Shown in pieces: positions 1 to 5,452 of a stretch of DNA of 5,452 nucleotides. Under the pieces are notes generated by a model. It worked only from the letters and a program-made list of their open reading frames with translations. It was not told where the DNA came from and made no database searches. How positions within the stretch are numbered: position 1 is the stretch's first letter; each line of letters begins with the position of its first letter. This DNA comes from DATFWK01 sp035259345 (GTDB lineage: Bacteria > Actinomycetota > Thermoleophilia > Miltoncostaeales > Miltoncostaeaceae): the NCBI GenBank assembly GCA_035259345.1, contig DATFWK010000096.1, positions 1 through 5,452 on the forward strand, in the 5' to 3' direction. The position numbers were made by a program, and so were the translations under genes.

Positions 1-1
1 G

Positions 2-2362
2 TACGAGGACCGCAAGCGCCGGGCCGGGGCGCTCGACTTCGAGGACCTCGAGCTCGCCGCCCGGAGCGTGCTCCGAAAGGGGCTCGGACCCCGCCTCCGC
101 CGCGTCTACGTCGACGAGTTCCAGGACGCGAACCCGCTCCAGGACGAGCTCGTGACGCTGCTCGCGGCCGATCGCACGGTGGTGGTCGGCGACGCCGCTC
201 AGGCCATCTACGGGTTCCGCCACGCGGATCCGACGCGCTTCCTCGAGCGGGTCCGGGGCGACGCAGCGGCGTCGCTCCGGGACAACCATCGCAGCGACCC
301 GCGGCTGCTCGACGCGCTGAACGGCTGGCTCGAGATCGTGCTGGGCGACCAGCCGGGATTCGCCAGGCTCGAGGCGGCCGCCACCGGGACCGGCCCGCCG
401 GTGGCGGCCGAGCCCGCCGAGCTCGTCCGCGTGACGCCGCCGCCGGGAGAGCCCCGGGCCAAACGGGAGGCCGAGGCCGTCGTGGTGGCGGGCGAGGTGG
501 CCGCGCTGCTCGATCGCGGCTACGAGCCCCGGGACATCGCTGTGCTCTTCCGTGCCATCACCGAGGTCGAGCCCTACCGGGCAGCGCTCGCGGCGCGCGG
601 CATCCGGTACCACGTCGTCGCCGGCAGCGGCTTCCTCGCCCACGACCAGGTCGCCGACGCGGTCGCGCTCCTGCGGGTCGTCGAGAACCCGCACGACGAG
701 CCGGCGCTCGTGCGCGTGCTCGCCTCGCCGTACGTGGCGGCCTCCGACGAGGCGCTGGTCGGCATGCGCGCTGCCGTCGGGCGCGGCGCTCCCCTCTGGC
801 CCGCCGCGCGGCCGGCGGTCGGTGGGCTGGTCGAGGGCCTCCGGGCGCTCCGGCGCTCGAGTGGGCTGGCCGGCCTGGTCGACCGGGTGGTCGGCGCGTG
901 CGGGTACGACCTGGCGGTCCTCGGCCTGGAGGACGGGGCCCGGCGCTTCGCGAACCTGCGCAAGCTCGTGCGGATGGCGGCCTCGTTCGAGGCGGTCCGC
1001 GGGCCCGACCTGCGCTCGTTCCTGCGGATGCTCGAGGAGCTCGAGGAGCGCCGCCAGGACCCCGGCGAGGCGGTGCTCGTGGACCCGTCCCTCGACGCGG
1101 TGCGCCTCGCGACCGTCCACGGCGTGAAGGGACAGGAGTTCCCGGCCGTGGTGATCGCCGACGCCAGCCACGGCATCCCAGGCATCACACCGATCGTGCT
1201 GGTCGCGCCCGACGGCCGGGCCGGCATCCGCGCCCAGCGCCGCGACGGCGCAGCGATCGCGACGCCGGCCTACGCCGAGCTCCAGACGGAGCTGAGTAGG
1301 GCCGCCGAGGCGGAGGAGCGCCGTCTGGCATACGTCGCGCTGACGCGCGCCGCCCGCCACGCGGCGGTGGTCGGCCGCCACCGGGAGCGGGGATCCATGA
1401 TGGCGATCCTCGACACCCCGCTCGCGGGCATCGATGAGGGCGTCGTCCGGCTCGGCGAGGGGCTCGTCCGGGTGCGGACGGTCACGGCGGCGGAGCCGGT
1501 TCCGGCCGCCGCGGCGCGGGTGGGCCTGCGCGAGATGACCCCGGCGCCGCCCCCGACCGTCGCACCGCCACCGGCGGTCGACCGCCTCGCCGGCCGGTCG
1601 CTCTCGTTCAGCGCGCTGGAGGCTGCCCGGGCGTGCGGCCTGCGCCTGCACCTCACCGTGGAGCTGGGGCTCGAGCCGGGGCCGGCCCTGGCGGCGCCAC
1701 TCGCGGCGGACGGCTGGCCCGCGCACGCGCTCGGCTCGATCGTCCACGCGTGCCTGGAGCGCCACCGCTTCGGCGATCCCGCTCCGGAGCCGGGGTGGGC
1801 CGCCGCGGCCGCCCGTGAGCTCGGCCTCCGCGACTCGCCGGACGACGCGGACCGCGCGGAGGCGATCGTCGCCGCGCTCCTCGCGTCGCCGCTCGCCGCC
1901 CGGATCTCCGCCGGGACGGCCGTCGCCGAGCGGCCCTTCGCCGTCGTGCTGGACGGCGTGCTCGTCCGCGGAGTGATCGACCTCCATGTCGTCGAGGCGG
2001 ACGGCCGGGCGCTGCTCGTGGACTGGAAGACCCATCGCCTCGACGGTCGCCCGCCCGCCGGCGAGATGGCGGCCTATCGTTCGCAGCAGGCGATCTACGG
2101 GCTGGCCGCCCTGCGGGCGGGGGCCGACGCCGTCGAGCTCAGCTGGGTGTTCCTCGAGGCGCTGGACGACCCCCAGGTCCGCACGGTCGGGCCCGCCGAC
2201 GTGCCGGCGCTCGAGGCCGAGGTCCGCGCGGTCCTGGACGCCCTTCGCGCGAGCGAGCCCGTCCCGGCGGCCGTGACCGCCCAGCCGTTCTGCGCCGGCT
2301 GCCCCGGGCTCAGGGCGCTCTGCCCCGTCGCGCTCGTCGCCGAGACAGGCCGCTCGGGCTAG
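2..2362 (+). CDS. UvrD/RecB-family ATP-dependent helicase-nuclease, 5'-truncated
   Basis: This is a superfamily 1A 3'-5' DNA helicase fused to a RecB-type nuclease, expected to unwind and resect DNA ends in the cytoplasm during double-strand-break repair. The frame is already open at base 2, so the GTG at 68 is internal. Of the 786 visible residues, LDFEDL (11-16) marks the end of domain 1B. Then come motif II VDEFQD (37-42), motif III VGDAAQAIYGFR (62-73), motif IV LRDNHRS (92-98), motif V TVHGVKGQEF (371-380) and motif VI EERRLAYVALTRA (438-450). A Pro/Ala-rich linker (about 496-530) leads to a PD-(D/E)XK domain with His582, Asp660, DWK at 674-676 and QQAIY (695-699). Cys545, Cys764, Cys767 and Cys774 are placed like the 4Fe-4S ligands of AddB- or Cas4-type nucleases. 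Motif I is outside the window, so roughly 200-250 residues are missing. It resembles AdnA/AdnB of actinobacteria, but I cannot tell which subunit, or whether a partner lies upstream. Family call is firm; the subunit name is not given. Confidence 0.93.
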   Translation, partial: YEDRKRRAGALDFEDLELAARSVLRKGLGPRLRRVYVDEFQDANPLQDELVTLLAADRTVVVGDAAQAIYGFRHADPTRFLERVRGDAAASLRDNHRSDPRLLDALNGWLEIVLGDQPGFARLEAAATGTGPPVAAEPAELVRVTPPPGEPRAKREAEAVVVAGEVAALLDRGYEPRDIAVLFRAITEVEPYRAALAARGIRYHVVAGSGFLAHDQVADAVALLRVVENPHDEPALVRVLASPYVAASDEALVGMRAAVGRGAPLWPAARPAVGGLVEGLRALRRSSGLAGLVDRVVGACGYDLAVLGLEDGARRFANLRKLVRMAASFEAVRGPDLRSFLRMLEELEERRQDPGEAVLVDPSLDAVRLATVHGVKGQEFPAVVIADASHGIPGITPIVLVAPDGRAGIRAQRRDGAAIATPAYAELQTELSRAAEAEERRLAYVALTRAARHAAVVGRHRERGSMMAILDTPLAGIDEGVVRLGEGLVRVRTVTAAEPVPAAAARVGLREMTPAPPPTVAPPPAVDRLAGRSLSFSALEAARACGLRLHLTVELGLEPGPALAAPLAADGWPAHALGSIVHACLERHRFGDPAPEPGWAAAAARELGLRDSPDDADRAEAIVAALLASPLAARISAGTAVAERPFAVVLDGVLVRGVIDLHVVEADGRALLVDWKTHRLDGRPPAGEMAAYRSQQAIYGLAALRAGADAVELSWVFLEALDDPQVRTVGPADVPALEAEVRAVLDALRASEPVPAAVTAQPFCAGCPGLRALCPVALVAETGRSG

Positions 2363-2376
2363 GCTGGCACTCGTGT

Positions 2377-2392
2377 GGGCGCGGGGGCGCCC
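2377..2392 (+). other. GC hairpin in the helicase-ABM gap
   Basis: GGGCGC (2377-2382) pairs perfectly with GCGCCC (2387-2392) around a GGGG loop. It starts 15 bases after the helicase stop and ends 8 bases before the next Shine-Dalgarno sequence. An alternative pairing of GCGGG (2381-2385) with CCCGC (2390-2394) competes with it. There is no T tract, so it may be a weak terminator, an mRNA stability element, or chance in GC-rich DNA. Confidence 0.3.
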
Positions 2393-2400
2393 GCCCGATC

Positions 2401-2407
2401 AGGGAGG
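2401..2407 (+). promoter_or_regulatory. Shine-Dalgarno site of the ABM-type gene
   Basis: AGGGAGG is a strong match to the anti-Shine-Dalgarno sequence of 16S rRNA. It lies 6 bases before the ATG at 2414 and only 3 before the ATG at 2411, so it favours the second of the two tandem ATGs. It also rules against the in-frame GTG at 2375, which lies upstream of it. It is the only convincing ribosome binding site in the window. Confidence 0.75.
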
Positions 2408-2413
2408 TCGATG

Positions 2414-2695
2414 ATGAACGCGCGGCTCGTCCGGTTCTCACTGGGCCCCGGCAAGCGCGAGGTCGCCCAGCGGGTCGCCGACGACATGCCGCCCAAGATC
2501 GCGGCGATGAAGGGCTGCCGCAGCGTCACGGTGTTCGGCGACGACTCCGACGGCGAGTACGGCATCTTCGTCCTCTGGGAGTCCGAGGCCGACGCCGAGG
2601 CCGCCGCGCCCGTGATCGGGCCGCAGATCCAGGAGCGCATCGGCGCGCACGTCAGCGACTGGGACGCGCGCCTCTTCGAGGTGATCTCCGAGTAG
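2414..2695 (+). CDS. ABM-domain (antibiotic biosynthesis monooxygenase-like) dimeric alpha/beta-barrel protein
   Basis: This is a 93-residue cytoplasmic protein with no signal peptide or membrane segment. Its layout is that of a single ABM domain: a first strand (NARLVRFSLGPG), a helix (KREVAQRVADDMPPKIAAM), a strand with the typical 'Gcrsvtvf' step, an acidic turn (GDDSDGEYG), a strand (IFVLWES), a helix (EADAEAAAPVIGPQIQERI) and a final strand (ARLFEVIS). Members usually form dimers in which the two sheets make a barrel. Some are cofactor-free quinol oxygenases or heme-degrading enzymes, but many have no known activity. I see no residue that fixes a substrate. The start is set by the Shine-Dalgarno site at 2401-2407; the ATG at 2411 would add one Met, and the GTG at 2375 would add 13 low-complexity residues. 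It follows the helicase on the same strand with a 51-base gap, so co-transcription is possible, although the gap holds a hairpin and the functions look unrelated. Confidence 0.85.
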   Translation: MNARLVRFSLGPGKREVAQRVADDMPPKIAAMKGCRSVTVFGDDSDGEYGIFVLWESEADAEAAAPVIGPQIQERIGAHVSDWDARLFEVISE

Positions 2696-2700
2696 CGGGA

Positions 2701-2718
2701 GGGCGCCGGGCGGCGCCC
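2701..2718. terminator. Hairpin between convergent genes, probable bidirectional terminator
   Basis: GGGCGCC (2701-2707) pairs perfectly with GGCGCCC (2712-2718) around a GGGC loop: a 7-bp all-GC stem. It begins 5 bases after the stop of the ABM-type gene and ends 8 bases before the last codon of the opposite-strand gene. That is where a shared terminator would be expected. No T tract follows on either strand, which is common in high-GC actinobacteria, so the call rests on position and stem strength. Confidence 0.55.
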
Positions 2719-2726
2719 CCGTCATC

Positions 2727-3122
2727 TCAATAGGGCGAGGCCGGGTACCCCGGGACCGGGGCGGGTGCCTTCGCGGGCGTTGCCTGGCAGGCGGTGGCGG
2801 GGAACTTGACGACCAGGTTGGCGACGTGGCCGCCCGCTCCGGTCGCGCGGAGCTGGAGCGCCTGTCCGCACTTCGTGGAGGCGGGCCTGGCCAGCGTCAC
2901 CCGGAACTTGCCCGAGCGATCCGCCGTGGCGCGGGCGACGCTGCGCCCGGCAAGGAGGATCTTGACGTGCTCGCCGGCCGTGAACCGGGATCCGGTCACC
3001 ACCATCGGCTTCGTGGTGACCGTGCGAAGCGTCGCCGTCTGGGTCGCCGCGCCGGCCTGCACCGCGCACAACGCGCACAGGGCCAGGAGGCCCGCAACCG
3101 CCGTGAGGGTGAGTCTGTGCAT
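2727..3122 (-). CDS. Small secreted protein with Ig/TIG-like beta domain, function unknown
   Basis: This encodes 131 residues. The N-terminus (MHRLTLTAVAGLLALCALCAV) is a signal peptide with a short basic start and a hydrophobic core. It ends in an AGA motif (23-25) that suits signal peptidase I; the cysteines at 16 and 19 do not sit in a convincing lipobox. The mature part (about 26-112) is beta-rich. The stretch VTGSRFTAGEHVKILLAGR followed by ATADRSGKFRVTL resembles single Ig-like or TIG-type domains seen in many secreted actinobacterial proteins. Cys85 and Cys112 are the only mature cysteines and could form a disulfide. The tail (about 114-131) is Pro/Ala-rich and ends PGYPASPY. No catalytic motif is visible. 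The frame stays open far upstream, antisense to ppc, but the signal peptide fixes the start at this ATG. It is convergent with the ABM-type gene and divergent from ppc. No strong Shine-Dalgarno precedes it: the nearest GGGAG is 12 bases away. Confidence 0.8.
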   Translation of the reverse strand: MHRLTLTAVAGLLALCALCAVQAGAATQTATLRTVTTKPMVVTGSRFTAGEHVKILLAGRSVARATADRSGKFRVTLARPASTKCGQALQLRATGAGGHVANLVVKFPATACQATPAKAPAPVPGYPASPY

Positions 3123-3206
3123 GCGCCCAGTCTGCTCCCGGCCCCTGGCCAAGGCAACCCGCTCGGGCAGGCGGGGGGACGCGGCCGCTGCGAGACTGCC
3201 CGCGTG
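3120..3206. repeat. Imperfect inverted 15-base repeat spanning the two divergent starts
   Basis: The minus-strand sequence CAGACTGGGCGCATG (3134-3120) and the plus-strand sequence GAGACTGCCCGCGTG (3192-3206) agree at 11 of 15 positions. The two arms are separated by 57 bases. Each ends in the start codon of the gene on its side, and each carries AGACT exactly 6 bases before that codon. They may be -10 elements of two leaderless promoters or paired half-sites for one regulator. An 8-base palindrome GCGGCCGC also lies just inside the right arm (3181-3188). Confidence 0.35.
3129..3157 (-). promoter_or_regulatory. Candidate promoter of the secreted-protein gene
   Basis: On the minus strand TTGCCT (3157-3152) matches 4 of 6 bases of the -35 consensus. 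After exactly 17 bases comes CAGACT (3134-3129), which matches 3 of 6 of the -10, including the important second A and last T. Only 6 bases then separate it from the ATG, so transcription would begin at or next to the start codon and give a leaderless mRNA. This agrees with the poor Shine-Dalgarno. The match is modest and could be chance. Confidence 0.3.
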
Positions 3207-5452
3207 GCCGAGACGACCGGAGCGCGTGTCCTCGAGGACCGGAACGCGGCGCTGCGCGCGGACGTCTCCGCCCTCGGGCACATGCTCGGCCGCGTGCTGG
3301 TCGAGCAGGAGGGGGAGGAGCTCTTCGCAGCCGAGGAGGAGGCGCGGGCGCTGGCGAAGGCGCTCCGCGCGGACGACCTCGATCCCGAGGAGGCGGACCG
3401 CCTCGACGCCGTCCTGGTGCAGCTGGCCGAGCGCCTCGACGGGCGCATGCTCGTCGGGGTCATCCGCGCGTTCTCGGTCTACTTCCAGCTCGTCAACACG
3501 GCCGAGCAGCACCACCGGGTCCGCCTGCGCCGGCTGCGCGACGCCGTGCGCGAGCGCGAGGGCCGGTCGCAGGCCGAGAGCATGGCGGCCGCGGTCGCCG
3601 GGCTGGCGGCGCGCGGGGTCTCGGCGGAGCGGGTGGCCGCGGCGCTCGGGCGGCTCGCCGTCGAGCCGGTCCTGACTGCGCATCCGACGGAGATCTCGCG
3701 CCGCTCGGTGCTCGAGAAGCACCTCGAGGTCGCGAGCTGCCTCGACCGCCTCGACAACCCCGTGCTCTCGCCGTCCGAGCGCCGCGACGCCGACGAGGAG
3801 CTGCTCGAGGCGATCACCGTGATGTGGCAGAGCAACGAGATGCGCTCGGCCCGGCCGCGTGTGATCGACGAGGTCCGGCGCACGCTGTTCTTCTTCGAGG
3901 CGGTGCTCTTCGACGCCACCGCCGACGTCTACGAGGAGCTCGAGCGCGTGCTCGCCCGCCACTACCCCGAGGTGGGGGCCCCGCGGGCCTTCCTCACCTT
4001 CGGCTCGTGGGCGGGCGGCGACCAGGACGGCAACCCGAGCTGCACCCCCGACGTGCTCCACGAGGCGCTGGGCCTGCACAGGGACACGGCGATCCGCCTC
4101 CTGCGCGAGCGGGTCCGGGAGCTCGCGGGCTTCCTCGGCATCTCCCGGCGGATGGTGCGGATCAGCGACGAGCTCGAGGCGTCGCTCGCTGCGGACGAGG
4201 CGGCGATGCCGCGCCTGGCCGCCCGGCTCGGGCCGCGCAACGAGGACGAGCCCTACCGGCGCAAGCTGTCGTTCGTATGGGACCGGCTCGACCCGGCCAG
4301 CGAGCGCCACTACGCGAGCGCCGCCGAGCTCGAGGCGGATCTCGAGGTCATGCGCCGCTCGCTCGAGACGCATCGCGCCGAGCGGGTCGCGCGGCGGCGG
4401 CTCGGCCGCCTGATCCACCAGGCGAGTGTCTTCGGCCTCCACCTGGCGCGCCTCGACGTGCGCCAGCACTCGGCGCGGCTGCACGACGCGGTGGGGCAGT
4501 GGGTCGGCGAGATGGCCGAGCGCTACGACGAGATGCCCGAGCGGGACCGCTCGCGCCTCCTGGACGAGCTGATCTCGCGCCCGGTGCCGGTGCCCCCGTC
4601 CGAGCGGGTGACGCCGCCGGCGGAGGAGGTCGTGCGCACGTTCCGGGAGCTTGCCCGCGCCGTGGCCGAGCACGGTCCGCGGGCGGCCGGCAAGGTGATC
4701 GTGAGCTTCAGCAGGCGCCCCTCGGACCTCCTCGCCGCGCAGCTTCTCGCCCGGCTAGGGGGCCTCTACCGCCCGGGAGCGGACGGCGCCGCGAGTGACG
4801 TGGACCTCGTCCCGCTCTTCGAGTCCGTCGACGACCTGCGCCGGGCGCCCGAGACGCTGCGGGAGCTCCTCCGGGCGCCCTCCTACGCCGCCAACCTGCG
4901 CGCCCGCGGGGACGTCCAGGTCGTGATGGTCGGCTACAGCGACTCGAACAAGGACGGCGGGTACCTGGCGGCCAACTGGGAGCTGTCGCTCGCGCAGGAG
5001 CGGCTCGCCGATGTCTGCAAGCTCCACGGCGTCCGCCTCACGCTCTTCCACGGTCGCGGCGGGACGGCGAGCCGCGGCGGCGGCTCCACCTTCGCGGCCA
5101 TCAAGGGCGGCCCGGCCGGCACGCTCGACGGGCGGATCCGCATCACCGAGCAGGGCGAGCAGATCGCGTTCAAGTTCGCGCTGCGCCAGATCGCGGTCCG
5201 CAACCTGGACTCGCTGGTCGCGGCGGTGATCGAGCGGACCGTGGAGGAGGACGAGCACTCCGGGTTCTCCGGGCGCAAGCGGCTGTGGGACGAGGCGGTC
5301 GGCGAGCTGGCCTCCGTGTCGATGGACCGCTACCGCGAGCTGGTCTTCGGGGACGTGGGGTTCGTCCGCTACTTCCTCGAGGCCAGCCCGATCGCCGAGT
5401 TCGACCTGCTGAACATCGGCTCGCGCCCGGCGCGCCGCGCAGGCGGCCAGGA
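3204..5452 (+). CDS. ppc: Phosphoenolpyruvate carboxylase, 3'-truncated
   Basis: PEP carboxylase joins bicarbonate to phosphoenolpyruvate to make oxaloacetate and phosphate, refilling the TCA cycle; it is a cytoplasmic, usually tetrameric, Mg-dependent enzyme. The frame is open to the window end: 749 residues are visible of an expected ~900. The N-terminus (NAALRADVSALGHMLGRVL, from 14) and AFSVYFQLVNTAEQ (about 89-102) align with E. coli Ppc. Catalytic and binding sites are in order: VLTAHPTE with His160 (E. coli His138), GSWAGGDQDGNP (268-279), RLDVRQ with Arg420 (E. coli Arg396), GYSDSNKDGG with Lys583 (Lys546), LFHGRGG with His616 and Arg618 (His579, Arg581), Arg624 (Arg587), TEQGE, and GSRPARR with Arg741 (Arg699). 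The missing C-terminus would hold the remaining allosteric aspartate-site residues. Gln274 replaces the Arg of the usual GGDRDGNP motif. The GTG start is chosen because it sits just ahead of the conserved N-terminus; the next in-frame ATG would remove it. No Shine-Dalgarno lies at a useful distance. Divergent from the secreted-protein gene. Confidence 0.96.
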   Translation, partial: MAETTGARVLEDRNAALRADVSALGHMLGRVLVEQEGEELFAAEEEARALAKALRADDLDPEEADRLDAVLVQLAERLDGRMLVGVIRAFSVYFQLVNTAEQHHRVRLRRLRDAVREREGRSQAESMAAAVAGLAARGVSAERVAAALGRLAVEPVLTAHPTEISRRSVLEKHLEVASCLDRLDNPVLSPSERRDADEELLEAITVMWQSNEMRSARPRVIDEVRRTLFFFEAVLFDATADVYEELERVLARHYPEVGAPRAFLTFGSWAGGDQDGNPSCTPDVLHEALGLHRDTAIRLLRERVRELAGFLGISRRMVRISDELEASLAADEAAMPRLAARLGPRNEDEPYRRKLSFVWDRLDPASERHYASAAELEADLEVMRRSLETHRAERVARRRLGRLIHQASVFGLHLARLDVRQHSARLHDAVGQWVGEMAERYDEMPERDRSRLLDELISRPVPVPPSERVTPPAEEVVRTFRELARAVAEHGPRAAGKVIVSFSRRPSDLLAAQLLARLGGLYRPGADGAASDVDLVPLFESVDDLRRAPETLRELLRAPSYAANLRARGDVQVVMVGYSDSNKDGGYLAANWELSLAQERLADVCKLHGVRLTLFHGRGGTASRGGGSTFAAIKGGPAGTLDGRIRITEQGEQIAFKFALRQIAVRNLDSLVAAVIERTVEEDEHSGFSGRKRLWDEAVGELASVSMDRYRELVFGDVGFVRYFLEASPIAEFDLLNIGSRPARRAGGQ

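Noticed and set aside
68..70. GTG at 68 as the start of the helicase gene.
   Set aside because: The same frame is open to the left edge and encodes the conserved LDFEDL segment just before it, and Walker A would be missing. The gene is truncated by the window, not short.
552..1299. Several 130-220-codon open frames on both strands within the helicase gene.
   Set aside because: Their products are Arg/Ser/Ala-rich and overlap a frame that carries helicase motifs in the correct order, so they are compositional shadows.
2375..2413. GTG at 2375 as the start of the ABM-type gene.
   Set aside because: It would add Gly/Ala/Arg-rich residues overlapping a hairpin and the Shine-Dalgarno itself; AGGGAGG at 2401-2407 points to the ATG at 2414.
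1..2695. A possible defence island formed by the helicase-nuclease and the small downstream gene.
   Set aside because: The helicase has the motif set of housekeeping end-resection enzymes, the small protein is a plain ABM fold, and there is no restriction, toxin, reverse transcriptase or phage gene nearby.
3123..4673. A 1.5-kb open frame on the minus strand runs in phase into the secreted-protein gene and would make a 648-residue protein.
   Set aside because: It lies antisense to a clear PEP carboxylase, its translation is low-complexity Arg/Ala/Leu/His-rich with no domain, and a signal peptide begins at the ATG ending at 3122. Only the last 131 codons are the real gene.
3824..4798. Plus-strand open frame of 324 codons inside ppc.
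   Set aside because: It is a shifted frame within PEP carboxylase; the product is Arg/Ala/Gly/Pro-rich with no recognisable fold, as expected from high-GC shadow frames.
4755..5278. Two overlapping minus-strand open frames near the right edge.
   Set aside because: Both are antisense to the most conserved part of ppc (the YSDSNKD and HGRGG motifs) and show no domain or ribosome binding site.

Overview
The window is a GC-rich bacterial chromosome fragment (above 70% G+C by eye, almost every codon third position G or C). Gene content and style fit a high-GC actinobacterium. A deep-branching lineage such as Thermoleophilia is a guess from the look of the small secreted protein and the PEP carboxylase, not a proven assignment. 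There are four protein-coding genes, two of them cut by the window edges. I see no tRNA, rRNA, CRISPR array, insertion sequence, phage gene or toxin-antitoxin pair.

Layout. Positions 2-2362 (+) hold the last ~786 codons of a UvrD/RecB-type DNA helicase with a C-terminal PD-(D/E)XK nuclease and four cysteines placed as in iron-sulfur nucleases. The Walker A part lies upstream of the window. After a 51-base gap with a small hairpin and a clear Shine-Dalgarno sequence comes a small single-domain protein of the antibiotic biosynthesis monooxygenase (ABM, dimeric alpha/beta barrel) type at 2414-2695 (+). A strong GC hairpin at 2701-2718 sits in the short gap before the convergent gene at 2727-3122 (-). 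That gene encodes a 131-residue secreted protein with a signal peptide, one beta-rich domain and a proline-rich tail. An 81-base divergent gap follows, and then phosphoenolpyruvate carboxylase (ppc) runs from a GTG at 3204 (+) off the right edge with its C-terminus missing.

How they work together. No single pathway links the four. The helicase-nuclease belongs to DNA double-strand-break processing. PEP carboxylase replenishes oxaloacetate for the TCA cycle. The ABM-fold protein and the secreted protein have no assignable substrate. The region reads as ordinary core genome.

The best items for a second look are: (i) a 15-base near-identical inverted motif overlapping both divergent start codons, with no good Shine-Dalgarno at either, which suggests leaderless transcripts or a shared operator; (ii) an Arg-to-Gln change in the normally GGDRDGNP motif of PEP carboxylase; (iii) the complete nuclease and cysteine set in the helicase. 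I found nothing that amounts to an undescribed system.
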